A stretch of DNA of 64,000 bases from Megalobrama amblycephala (lineage: Eukaryota; Chordata; Actinopteri; Cypriniformes; Xenocyprididae), in assembly GCF_018812025.1 (NCBI RefSeq), contig NC_063054.1, positions 12,238,422 to 12,302,421 on the forward strand. The letters run 5' to 3'. Each line of letters opens with the position of its first letter. Positions within the stretch are counted from its first letter, which is position 1. Made by a program: the position numbers and the translations under genes. Of this stretch, positions 34,868 through 64,000 are shown one piece after another. The notes under the pieces were generated by a model that saw nothing but the letters and a program-made list of their open reading frames with translations, did no database searches and was not told the DNA's origin.

Positions 34868-36333
34868 AGGCGAATCTCAACATAACACCAACTGTTACGT
34901 AACAGTCGGGATCATTAATAAGCACGCCCCCAATATTTGCATATGGCAGCTCATGTTCAAGGCATTACACAAGGGCAGGACGTCTGGATGTTACGTCTGC
35001 ACAGCTGAATCATCAGACTAGGTAAGCAAGCAAGGACAATAGCGAAAAATGGCAGATGGAGCAATAATAACTGACATGATCCATGATATCATGATATTTT
35101 TAGTGATATTTGTAAATCGTCTTTCTAAATGTTTCGTTAGCATGTTGCTAATGTACTGTTAAATGTGGTTAAAGGTCCCGTTCTTCGTGATCCCATGTTT
35201 CAAACTTTAGTTAGTGTGTAATGTTGTTGTTAGAGTATAAATAAAATCTGTAAAATTTTAAAGCTCAAAGTTCAATGCCAAGCGAGATATTTTATTTAAC
35301 AGAAGTCGCCTACATCGAACGGCCAGTTTGGACTACATCCCTCTACTTCCTTCTTTAATGACGTCACTAAAACAGTTTTTTGACTAACCTCCGCCCACAG
35401 GAATACACAAGAGTTGCGTTTGTAGAGTGTGTTTGTCGCCATGTCGTCGAAACGCTGTTATTTTCATCCCGCAGTCCAATCACCGGGTCTGATTCCGGCT
35501 CAAATTGATAGGGTAAAATTAAAGACATGTTTACAATAACACTGAGCGCATGCATCTCCACGTTATGGTAAGAGGCATGACTTTTCCGGGCACGGTGCAC
35601 TCAGAGCTATCGAATCACAACACAGGAACCGCTGGCATTCTCGTTACGTATTTCTGAAGGAGGGACTTCATAGAACAAGGAAGTCATCAGCCCGTTTTTA
35701 TGACAGTGGAAACAGCGGTATACAGTAAATTATGTGAAAAATACTGTGTTTTTTTACACGCGAAACATGAACACATGTTATATTGCACACTATAAACACA
35801 ATCAAAGCTTCAAAAAACCACGAAAAACGGGACCTTTAAAATTACCATCGTTTCTTACTGTATTCACGGAGACAAGACTGTCGTTATTTTCATTTTTTAA
35901 ACACTTGCAGTCTGTATAATGCATAAACACAACTTCATTCTTTATAAATCTCTCCAACAGTGTAGCATTAGCCATTAGCCACAGAGCATAGCCTCAAACT
36001 CATTCAGAATCAAATGTAAACATCCAAATAAATACCATACTTACGCGATTAGACGTTGCATGACGAACACTTTGTAAAAATCCATTTTGAGGGTTATATT
36101 AGCTGTGTGAACTTAGTTTATGCACTGTTTAGCTCCGTGGATGGGGAGCACGAGATTTAAAGGGGCCACGCAGCCTGAATCGGCGCATATTTAATGATGC
36201 CCCAAAATAGGCAGTTAAAAAACTGAATTAAAAAAAAATCTATGGGGTATTTTGAGCTGAAACTTCACAGACACATTCAGGGGACACCTTAGACTTATAT
36301 TACATCTTTTAAAAAGACGTTCTACGTGCACCT
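34868..36333. mobile_element. Second copy of the 1727-2698 TTAA element, left end missing, with an insert
   Basis: From cgaatctcaacataacacc onward it follows 1878-2698 closely (catgatccatgatatcatga, gtatgtctgtataatgcat-like interior, gggtattttgagctgaaact). Ends GTGCACCT before TTAA 36334-36337. The left terminus is not found before 34868. An unrelated TTAA element is inserted at 35173-35835. Confidence 0.8.
35173..35835. mobile_element. TTAA element inserted in the 34868-36333 copy
   Basis: AGGTCCCGTTCTTCGTG on the left and CACGAAAAACGGGACCT on the right are inverted. TTAA stands at 35169-35172 and 35836-35839. The related copy at 2180-2183 has one TTAA and no insert, giving a natural empty site. 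Confidence 0.85.
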
Positions 36334-36337
36334 TTAA

Positions 36338-37399
36338 TGTTAAGCTATTTACAATATTTTACCGTTAAAATCACATTCATTTTTTACAGTGTATCTACTG
36401 ATTTAATTAATTATCATAAACTCTTTATTTAAAAAAAAAAAAAACATATCTGGTAAACTCAAATGAGAATTCATTTGTCAGAAGATGTGGCAACCAAGTT
36501 TTACTCATCAAGAAGTCAACTTTCTAATGGCTTGCTTACAGTTGACTTTGCACATTAAACTGGGATGGAAGAAAATGTTAAACTGTAGCATTACAATACA
36601 CTTCACCTCTAAGATGTTTTCTTAACCTATAGCCTTTGGCCATGTGGATTGGGTTACTAGAGCTTGAGGAAACTCTGGAAATCCAGGCATTTATCTGAAC
36701 AATGCTAAACTTCCTCTTTTTCCCCACAACAAAAGCACAAATACATTTGCACATGAATTTATGATGACGTGGCATCATGAGTTTGAGGGTCATATGGTGA
36801 CCTACATGTTATAATCACTACCACATGCGCAACCATGTTTGAACATCAGTCAATATCTCTTGCCTAAAAATTGAGCTTTCATTGATCTGTATGGGAAGTT
36901 TAATTGGTTTTGGATTGTGGAACTGCTCATATGTTGTCCATATGTATGACTGATTTTCGTTCTATTTTGGTTTCATTTTCATTCTGTTCCTGTTTGCCAG
37001 TGTTCCCTGTCATTGTTACCATGGTTACTGATTTGAGTTCCACACCTGTTCGCTGTCTCATTGATTACTTCCTTGTGTGTTTTAGCCTTCTGTTCTTTCA
37101 GTTTTTTGTTCAGTGACATTTGCGTTTGACAAGTTTGTTGGATTATTATGGCTCCTGAGTTTCCATGCGTGTTCCTGTTGGATGTATTGATTAAAAGCTT
37201 TGTTGTATTTTCTGTGCTGTGAAATTATTGCAGCCACCAATTGCTGACAGTTGTCTCAGACACATTTCAGGAATCATAAAAGGTAAAATATGCAGTCTTT
37301 GATGGTTTCCGTGATGTTCTGACTGATGGCCTAGTTGTTTGTGGGAGGAATGTTATTCTCTGGGTTGCAGTCCTGCAGAGTTACTTCTCTTATGAAGCC
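36338..37399. other. Gene-free stretch
   Basis: A lone TTTTTTACAGTG end is seen at 36380-36391, possibly the right end of a CACTG-type element. Nothing else recognised. Confidence 0.4.
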
Positions 37400-37905
37400 T
37401 GTCTAATGAAGAATCGTTGCGCCACGCATTACGTAATCACTTTGGAAAGGTAGGCGGAAGTACTGCGGTAGGGCGAAAAACTCAATCTCATTTTCTCCTC
37501 CAACTTCAAAATTGTCTGACATTGTTGTTTTAACTTTTTTGTAAAGGCTGTTTTACTTAGTCTGTGTTTACATTCGCTTTGTAAACACTTGCTCGGTGCT
37601 TCCGCCTACATCACGCGTGACCTTTCCCAACTTGATTATGCAATGTGCGACACATCACAGAGCTAGTGCAAGGCCAGCATTTGTAGTTAAAAAGTATGTA
37701 AAAGTTTTTTTTTTTTTTTTTTTTTTTTTTATAGAAAATGACTGATCGTTTCTCTAGATAAGACCCTTATTCCTCAGCTGGGTTCGAGTAGAGCTCTTTG
37801 AAGCTGCATTTAAACTGCAATTTGGACCTTCAACCCGGTTGGTAGCCTTTGAAGTTCATTATATGGAGTATATATATCCTGGAATGTTTTTCTCAAAAAC
37901 CATCA
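37400..37905. mobile_element. Partial palindromic TTAA element related to 19136-19933
   Basis: 37731-37905 (aatgactgatcgtttctctag, gataagacccttattcctca, tcctggaatgtttttctcaa) follows the right arm of the 19136-19933 element. Upstream sequence with gtaggcggaagtactgcgg at 37451 and tgcttccgcctacatc at 37600 is itself partly inverted. A T-run (37705-37730) lies between. The right end is lost into a TTA repeat. Confidence 0.6.
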
Positions 37906-37908
37906 TTA

Positions 37909-37922
37909 TTATATTATTAGTA

Positions 37923-37953
<31 letters not shown>

Positions 37954-37979
37954 ATTATTATTATTATTAATATTATTAG
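37909..37979. repeat. (TTA)n microsatellite
   Basis: Interrupted TTA/ATT trinucleotide tract of about 70 bp. Confidence 0.9.
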
Positions 37980-39048
37980 TAACTGCACTTATTAATGCAA
38001 AACAATAGTAATATGATTAAATTGCCTTTATGATTAAAAAACATCCCAGCGCCACCTTCTCTAGAACTTAGTGGAACCAGTGCCACTGCTCTCAAATGTT
38101 AGTCTGGAGCCCTGCATTACCTGGCACGCATCCGAAACAGAAATTAAACAATTAATTATAATAAAGTAATACCTCACATAAAGCTACCATTTAAAAATAT
38201 GAAATATAGCTCATGGATAATTTGATAAGTTGTACTTTTAATGTTTGTTTGTCAATTCAAAATTTGAGTCTGTACAAAGTCTATGGTTGCATTCAGCTCT
38301 CTCTCTCTCTCTCTCTCTCTTTGATACTGAGTTCGTTTGACACAATGGTGCCGTGCTGGCCGTATTTGACAGACGGTTGAGATGAAGGCCAGTAGCTACA
38401 TCTCCGCTGGGTTATGGACAATTTCCCTTGGTGTATCTGTTAGTGGGAGAGTCTGAGCTCAAAAGTGAATGTGTGTTGGAAAGCTTTACAAGGATGGTTG
38501 CTTCCCAAGCAATGACAGCAAGAAATGGGACAAGGTCATTACTATGGTGACAACTAGCATTCCATAATTCAGCTACAAGCAGTGATGCCACTACACTTTA
38601 TATATGCATGTGCTGGGTATATCAATAAACATCAAAATTCAAAATTTCAAATAGAATATAATAGGATTTTATCAACAACATACATCTTTGAAGGATTTAA
38701 ATAATTATATTACACTGTTGTTTATGCACAATGGCACCATCTTAACTTGTGGTAATGTTGGAGTCACTTTAGGTTGAGCGTCTTGCTCTTTGCTCCTTTC
38801 ATGACATTGACAACAGAATCATAATACTGCCCAAAGGGAGTGAAACCTTGTCAAAAAAACTGCTGTGTTTTCTTTATTTTTGAATCATCTGCATTGGCCA
38901 TCAAAAAATCTAAATTGGTCGACCACTTTCTGCCAGCCTACACAGTTCAATAAAACAGTCATATGAATCTAATGTAATGAAATTGACTCTTCATATCAGA
39001 TTCACTAGTAGTACTGCAGTAATGGAACAACCACAATCTTGAAGTCTC
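37980..39048. other. Gene-free stretch
   Basis: Contains a short (CT)n tract at about 38298-38320. No exon or complete element recognised. Confidence 0.45.
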
Positions 39049-39460
39049 TACCTCTCTCTTATTCGTTCTGTCTTTCTCTCTCTTCCTAAAATATAAAATA
39101 TCCTCAGTCTCTGCAGACTCTCTGCTCTCTGTCTTTTTTCATCTGCCCTTTCATCTCTTCATTTCTCTTGCTTCTCATCTCTTATTACAATCATTCCCTT
39201 TATAAAGCAGTTCACTTGTCTTCTGCAGAAACTCATTAACCTCTTCTCCTCTCTTCCCCTCCACTTCTCATTTCTTTTTTGTCTCCTCTCATCTCCTGTT
39301 TCTCTGGTTCTCTCTTCTCATCACATCTCCACTCATTCTTCTCTCCTCCTCTTCATGTCTCTCTTTGACTTGTCTCCATCCCTCACATCTTATTCTCTCT
39401 GCTGTTCTTCTCCAATCTCTTCTTGCCTCACTCCTCTCTTTTTATCTTGTCACCTCACGT
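39049..39460 (+). repeat. 400-bp pyrimidine-rich tract
   Basis: The + strand is dominated by C and T with only scattered purines (repeated tctcttctc, cctctctt, ctcatctct). It is low complexity rather than a strict microsatellite. Confidence 0.8.
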
Positions 39461-39521
39461 GTCTCATTCACTAATGAGTGTACAACCTGTGTGCAAATGT
39501 TTTTACTTAAAATGATTATTA

Positions 39522-40350
39522 CACTGTAAAAAATTACCGTGATTTTAACAGTAAAAGACTGTAAAAATGCTGCGGTGAAAAACTGTTAATTGGTTTACAG
39601 AAAGTTTCCGTACTATATACGGTGAATAACTGTAATAGATCTAACGGTACATTTAATGTAATTTTACGGTAAAATACCGTTAAATTCACAGTTTTTGAAA
39701 GTGAAAAATAACAATTCATTGTAAAATTTACAGTGAAAAACCGTAAATTGACATTCCCACAATTCCCTGCGTGACACTTCACATTTGATATATTTTTGTT
39801 GAAATAACCCTGTTTCTTCTTAGTTTTTCTCATTTTTTTCTAATCAGTTATGTACATTAGGGTTTTATGTTACATCTAATGTTGTTAAATTAATGTTTAT
39901 TGCATTTTTAAAATTTCATGCATGTTACCATGATGGTGTTTAGTGTGTGTGTGAATGACACTGTGTGCTCCTTCTATATATTAGTATTGTCCTCCTCAGC
40001 TTGTGGAAAAGCTGCTTGTGATGAACTTTGATTCATCATGTGACTCTTATCACCACTGTGTTTGGTGATTTTCAGTGTATTATAAAGATACAAAACAGAT
40101 ATTAGTACTTCATTAGGTTGGTAAATTAACATTATATCAGTTAATGAAATATGTTATTTTACCGTAAATTTTACTGGGATTTTTTTTACAGTGTACTGAA
40201 ATCCAATGTTAAATATACATATTTAAAATGTAAAATTCACATGTAACTCCGTAAGTATGTTTACGGTTTGATGTCATTTTTACAGTATTGTTCTGGTAAC
40301 CACAGCTGCCGATATTTTTCCGTAGAAACAACGGGATTTTTTTTACAGTG
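39522..40350 (-). mobile_element. CACTGTAAAAA-ended DNA element, opposite orientation to 13580
   Basis: CACTGTAAAAAATTACCG at the left and TTTTTTTTACAGTG at the right, with TA outside both ends. 39735-40080 and 40215-40345 are complements of most of 13580-14130. An extra internal TTTTTTTTACAGTGTA at about 40178-40195 suggests a rearranged or nested copy. Confidence 0.75.
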
Positions 40351-40697
40351 TACTTAGTAGTTCTCTGGTGATATCCCGTGCATACCAGCAATATTAAATA
40401 TTGTGGTGGTAGTATTTGTAATAAATCACAAAATTGTGTTACAGTTAACACAGTTCCTAAATAATAGGCCCTTGTGTTATTATTAGTTTCAGCAGTTTGT
40501 GTGAACGTCACCCAGTTAAGTATCTTTATTTCATGAGTAAATTTGAGGAATGTCATGATAATGGTACATATTTTGTCTGAAAATAGGGTTGTCAAAGTAT
40601 CAAAATTTCAGAAGTCAATACAAATATCACTATAATTTCTTAATTCTTTATACCAATTTAGATGCAACAGAAAAACGGACACTAGCTCATTTCTTAA

Positions 40698-40956
40698 AGG
40701 GTTGGTTCTCCCAAAAATAAAAAAATTCTGTACTCAATTACTCACCCTCATGTCGTTCATCTTCAGAACGCAAATGAAGATCTTTTTGATGAAATCTGAG
40801 AGCTTTATGTCCCTCCAGACAACCTATGCAATTGCAATTTTGACGCTTCAAAAAGTTCATAAAGAGTTCTGAAAAATAATCTAAATGAATTGAATGGTTT
40901 AGACCAAATTTTCTAAAAAGACTCCATCGTTTTTCATTTTTGAGTGAACAAACCCT
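40698..40956. mobile_element. Short TTAA element (AGGGTTGGTTCTCCC)
   Basis: TTAA 40694-40697 and 40957-40960 flank inverted ends AGGGTTGGTTCTCCCAAAAA and TTTTTGAGTGAACAAACCCT. About 260 bp. Confidence 0.75.
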
Positions 40957-40960
40957 TTAA

Positions 40961-41567
40961 TTAAAAATGGTTTTCAAGTATTTATTAAAGAAACAGTAAT
41001 AAAACAAAGACAAATTGAATGCTTTTGTTTGCTTCCATCTGAAATTGAGAGAGTATTTCAGTCCTGATCAGGATTTAATCGTTTATGATGGTTCCAGTCA
41101 CAGAAAATCACAGTCAATCACACAGAAAAGAAAGAATCAGTTCAGAATCAGAATCAGACAAAATAATAATAATAACGCATGATCTCTGTTGGCTTCTGTG
41201 TGTTAGTAAACAGTGATTAGTTTTGCGAATTTCTTTTGGTGCCATCGACATTACACTTTGCACCTTTAAAGATTCAGATTTAAGTAGCTTTATAAGCACA
41301 AGCATTTACATTGCAAAAGCAGTTTAAAGTAAGGTTAGTCCATGTAATGAGCTTTTTACAGCTATATTTCCTGCAACACAGGCTCACTGGAAAAACGGGG
41401 GCTCTAACTATATTTTTGAAAACTCCAAAACTGTAACTATACATAAAATTCACTGCATTTTTTTTCCAGTTGAAATTAACACTATGGCAGTTAAAACACT
41501 AACTATACAACGGAATTGATTCAATCAAAAACCAACTTTAGCTCAATAATAATTTTCCTATTGGCAC
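40961..41567. other. Gene-free stretch
   Basis: No supported feature. Confidence 0.5.
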
Positions 41568-41636
41568 TGTGAAGCTGCTTTGAAACAATATGTATTGTGA
41601 AAAGCGCTATATAAATGAAGATGACTTGACTATTTC
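41568..41636 (+). mobile_element. Retroposon 3' tail fragment
   Basis: gctgctttgaaacaatatgt followed by gtgaaaagcgctatataaat and a tgact-rich end resembles the 3' tails of fish L2-mobilised elements. Only the tail is present. Confidence 0.5.
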
Positions 41637-42375
41637 AGTTCCTTTTCACACAAATTATGACTACAGAGGCAGATTATTGATTAATAAAGACTTATTTTTA
41701 AACGGTTGCACAATACTATGTTATGATTTGTAAAGACTACATTAATGTTTGCATCACATAACCAGCTCTATATGTATGGCTTTTCTGACATGGTAAACTT
41801 GTTCAGTTGCTCAACTCGTTGCACTTACGAGAGCACAAAGACATCAAAAAGCAAATGCATTTTGGCCTTTCCTTTTGTTAACACTATTGGTTAGGTTTGT
41901 GGTGGGGTTTAGTGTGGGTGGTATGTTATTTTCAAACGCGATAAAGCATTTACCTTTAAACGCCATTTATCAGACATTTCCGAACTGCCTCAATACGTAC
42001 AACTACTGTGATAAAACTTTTCCAGATTCACATTTATTTCTTTTGGATGATACAGAGCATGCTTTTAATGCAACTTACTGGACATTACGAAATGTGCAAG
42101 AAGCAATGTAATATCACACAGAACAGCAAAATGTCAACAGCAGAAATGTCGTCACAGAGTTTCCTGGGATTAATGTTCTTTACCTTCAGTAAATCCTGTG
42201 GACAGCTTTGGGTTCATGTTTTCAGTAAGCTGCTGTTGTTGTGTTGTTTATGGGCATTCTTGAGCTGTAAATGAGAGGATGTAGGCTGAACCCAAGTTAA
42301 CACCACTGACAGCCTGCAGGTGGTTCTGCTTAAGGGCAAGAAAGGCATAAATTATTAATGGCAGAGGTGGACAAA
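41637..42375. other. Gene-free stretch
   Basis: No supported exon. Two overlapping open frames (41875-42274) show no family motif. Confidence 0.5.
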
Positions 42376-42383
42376 TATAAAAG
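42376..42383 (+). promoter_or_regulatory. TATA-box-like element, candidate alternative fyn promoter
   Basis: TATAAAAG lies 2.4 kb upstream of fyn exon 2. About 500 bp downstream is a good donor, AGAAG|GTATGA (GT at 42883), so 42406-42882 could be an alternative first exon. No transcript evidence is visible from sequence. Confidence 0.25.
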
Positions 42384-42540
42384 ATATGGAAAGAGAGCTT
42401 TGTGGATTAGCATAAGAGCGAGACGACAGGAGACATGCTCGTAGGTGTAGGAGCGTGTCGTCCACTGGCAGTGCTGAGTGCTAGTCTGCTCACTGACACA
42501 CAGCAGGGGTCTGTCTGAGAGAGATAGAGAGGAAAGAAAG

Positions 42541-42549
42541 AGAGAGAGG

Positions 42550-42594
<45 letters not shown>
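42541..42594. repeat. (GA)n microsatellite
   Basis: Near-perfect AG tract of about 54 bp. Confidence 0.95.
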
Positions 42595-42598
<4 letters not shown>

Positions 42599-43003
42599 CC
42601 GTGGCAGGGGGATTCTCTGTTCCTGGATGTTCCTGTCATAAACGGGTACAAAGTGACCCAGCGAGTTTGTCTTGTGCTATCTTTCATTGTGTGTCTCTAG
42701 GAGGCAAGTGAAGATGAGCAGCTCCTGTCAAATAAGAACACTGAGATCCATGTGTTCTCACATTTGAAATTGTTGAAGAACATCAGTTAAATTTAAAAAC
42801 TAAAATATATTTTCTTTGCTGATCTCAATCCGATACAGAACTGATAGACACTCGTCCAGATCTGCATTAGTGGTTAGAGAAGGTATGATGTCTTATTTCC
42901 TCTTCCTTAAATGATAAGCAGCTCTGAGCCTTAAACACATTACTTTCCCCTTCGTCTTTCTCATAACTCCTTCCTAGATATTATAGCAGGAAAACTGGCT
43001 TTT

Positions 43004-43005
<2 letters not shown>

Positions 43006-43095
<90 letters not shown>
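43006..43095. repeat. (CA)n microsatellite
   Basis: Uninterrupted AC dinucleotide tract of 90 bp, likely length-polymorphic. Confidence 0.98.
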
Positions 43096-43097
<2 letters not shown>

Positions 43098-43510
43098 TAT
43101 TGTCCCTTTATCTCTTTCTCTCAAACACATGCACTGATTTTGTCCAGCCATCTTGTTCATAAAAACAGCTGTCAGTACAGAGTGTCCTTACAAAAAAAAA
43201 AAAAAAAAAAAATCCATGTTAAAATTTGATGCAGTTTAAAGTTCCTCAGTGTTTATTGCACAGCACTCAATCTAGAATAAGAATGTGTCCAATAAAAGTG
43301 ACTTTACTGTATGTCTCTAGAGTACAGTTTACAGTGTTCACTGTCATATACTATAAGCATTACTACTATAGTATTTGGTCACTTCATTTATAATTGTGTG
43401 TCTGTCATTGCACTAGATATCAAACATTTTTTTTTTTTTTTAAATATGCCCCTCTGTTTTGGTAAATTACTCTCTCCCTAAAAGACATCCTCTGTATGTT
43501 GCCTTCTCTC

Positions 43511-43647
43511 CCCTTGTGAAAAAGAAGTACACTTTAGCACACTTTTAAAAAGAGTACTTATTACTTAGTACTTATTATTTTTTAAACAATATTAAAGTAT
43601 ACAACAAGTTAGCATTCAACACAACTCAGCACACTTCTTCACAAGGG
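43511..43647. mobile_element. Short CCCTTGTGAA inverted-repeat element
   Basis: CCCTTGTGAAAAAGAAGT and ACTTCTTCACAAGGG-type ends face each other over 137 bp, probably an internally deleted derivative. Confidence 0.7.
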
Positions 43648-44056
43648 TCTTCTTTCTCTGTGTTTCACTGTGAAGACCTTCTGGAAGAGGGATAAGAGAA
43701 CTTGAAGTTTCCTGATGGGAGTTTATTGTCCGTCAGACAGTTCAGCTGTTGTGCTGTTGATGGATCATGGGCAGAACTTCCGAGTTTAGTTTTAAAATCC
43801 TGCACTGATGAATGGAAGCGCGCGCACACACACACACTCACACACATTCTCTGCTTGAGTCTGTAGTGCTTTAGTGAGTGAATCTAGTGATTTCCTGCAT
43901 CCCACAAGAGGAGCTTTAAAAAAAAGTGTATCCTTCTTACTTGTTTGTTAATAATATTTTAAAATAATCTATATGCAAAAAGACATTCTTCCTCTATGCT
44001 GTATTATATACTGTATGTCATAACACTGTACCTGCAGAAAATATAACATTAATGAA
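43648..44056. other. Gene-free stretch between two related elements
   Basis: Contains a CA-rich run (43821-43847). No exon signals with coding support. Confidence 0.5.
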
Positions 44057-44694
44057 ATTAAAGGTCACTTAAGTGTACTTAAAGAACACACTTTCATGAC
44101 AGTTTTTAACACGCTTAAGTTAAAAAGTGCAATTTGTAATAATACCAAATTAACCGTTTTACTGTTTTGTTTTGTTTTTTTGGTCTTGGTTTAAAAAATT
44201 ACACTTATGGTGATGTGTTAACTAACATAAAGCATAACATAAAGCACATGTAAAGTACGTGATTACAATTGTAACTGTATTGTTGTTAAATGTAATGTGC
44301 TAAATTGCAACTTCTAATGTGTCATTACAAGTATATTTAAATGCATGACATACAAGTTTCAATAGTAATTAAATAACATTAAAGTATATTTTAGTTTACC
44401 ATAAATGCTTGTCAGTACATTAGATAGTACACATTAACCATATTTCCCAGACAATAGAAGTAATTATGAAATTAAATATAAAGATATACTTAAGTACTAC
44501 TTAAATGGGTCAAAAAGGCACTCTTAAGTTTAACTAATTGTATCTATAAATTTGAACTATAATACATTTCCATTTAATTATAAATAACGTGATTAAGTGT
44601 TTAAAAACAATACATTCAGTTCACACTTAAGTATATTCTTTTAAATTACAGAATTTATAAAAGTAGTCAAAAGTGTATTTATTTTTAACAAGGG
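44057..44694. mobile_element. Element remnant ending AACAAGGG just before fyn exon 2
   Basis: Repeated acttaagtgtacttaa-like motifs and a right end aaaagtgtatttatttttaacaaggg (44669-44694) match the end type of the 43511 element. The left boundary is uncertain. The right end is 36 bp from the exon. Confidence 0.5.
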
Positions 44695-44740
44695 TAGTTT
44701 ATTCCTAATCTCTCTTTCTGTCTTTGTCAGATCATAGAGG

Positions 44741-64000
<19,260 letters not shown>

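Noticed and set aside
40209..40595. 128-codon frame on the - strand
   Set aside because: Overlaps the CACTG-ended non-coding element and has no recognised domain.
42478..42711. Open frames over the GA tract
   Set aside because: Low-complexity Arg-Glu repeats from (GA)n, no codon or homology support.
42700..42720. Exon beginning after gtgtgtctctag at 42701
   Set aside because: The acceptor-like site has no following open frame linked to fyn and no nearby consensus donor except the one already given for the alternative first exon.
43002..43229. 75-codon frame encoding Thr-His repeats
   Set aside because: It is simply translation of the (CA)n tract.

Overview
The window is vertebrate nuclear DNA, almost certainly from a ray-finned fish and probably a cyprinid. 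It is AT-rich and intron-dominated, with GT-AG exons, many (CA)n, (CT)n and (GA)n tracts, L2 and Tc1/mariner remnants, and very many TTAA-flanked palindromic elements of the AGGGTTAGTTCACCC type that are abundant in fish genomes. The only host gene I can support is fyn (Src-family tyrosine kinase) on the + strand. Which teleost paralogue it is cannot be decided from this sequence alone.

Layout. Positions 1-44,700 lie upstream of the start codon and hold no recognisable host coding exon. One candidate 63-bp non-coding exon (23004-23066) may be fyn 5' UTR, and a TATA-bearing segment (42376-42882) may be an alternative first exon. The rest is a mosaic of transposons: nested TTAA elements at 426-2833 (one with a THAP-domain exon on the - strand), a 4.5-kb TTAA element split by an L2 LINE (4867-9362), a triple nest at 13416-15205, a Tc1-like element interrupted by an 800-bp palindrome (18912-21000), a hAT-type element with a perfect 8-bp target duplication (28646-29656), a full-length but frameshifted Tc1/mariner (31533-33124), and a second nested TTAA pair (34868-36333).

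Positions 44,731-62,775 hold fyn exons 2-8. Exon 2 carries the SH4/unique region, exons 3-4 SH3, exons 5-6 SH2, exons 7A and 7B are alternative linker/glycine-loop exons (FynB and FynT types), and exon 8 carries the kinase lysine and gatekeeper threonine. Exon sizes (97, 99, 104, 150, 165 or 156, 180 bp) and phases fit the Src-family pattern. The remaining kinase exons lie beyond the right edge. Introns contain a tRNA-derived SINE next to a 73-bp minisatellite, a nest of three TTAA elements, an antisense LINE, and several short inverted-repeat elements.

The assembled protein would be an N-myristoylated membrane-associated tyrosine kinase. The choice of exon 7A or 7B changes the SH2-kinase linker and the ATP loop. 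I found no wholly new system. The best leads are the THAP-bearing palindromic TTAA elements, direct filled-site and empty-site evidence for TTAA duplication, and the contrast between the conserved 7A and the diverged 7B.
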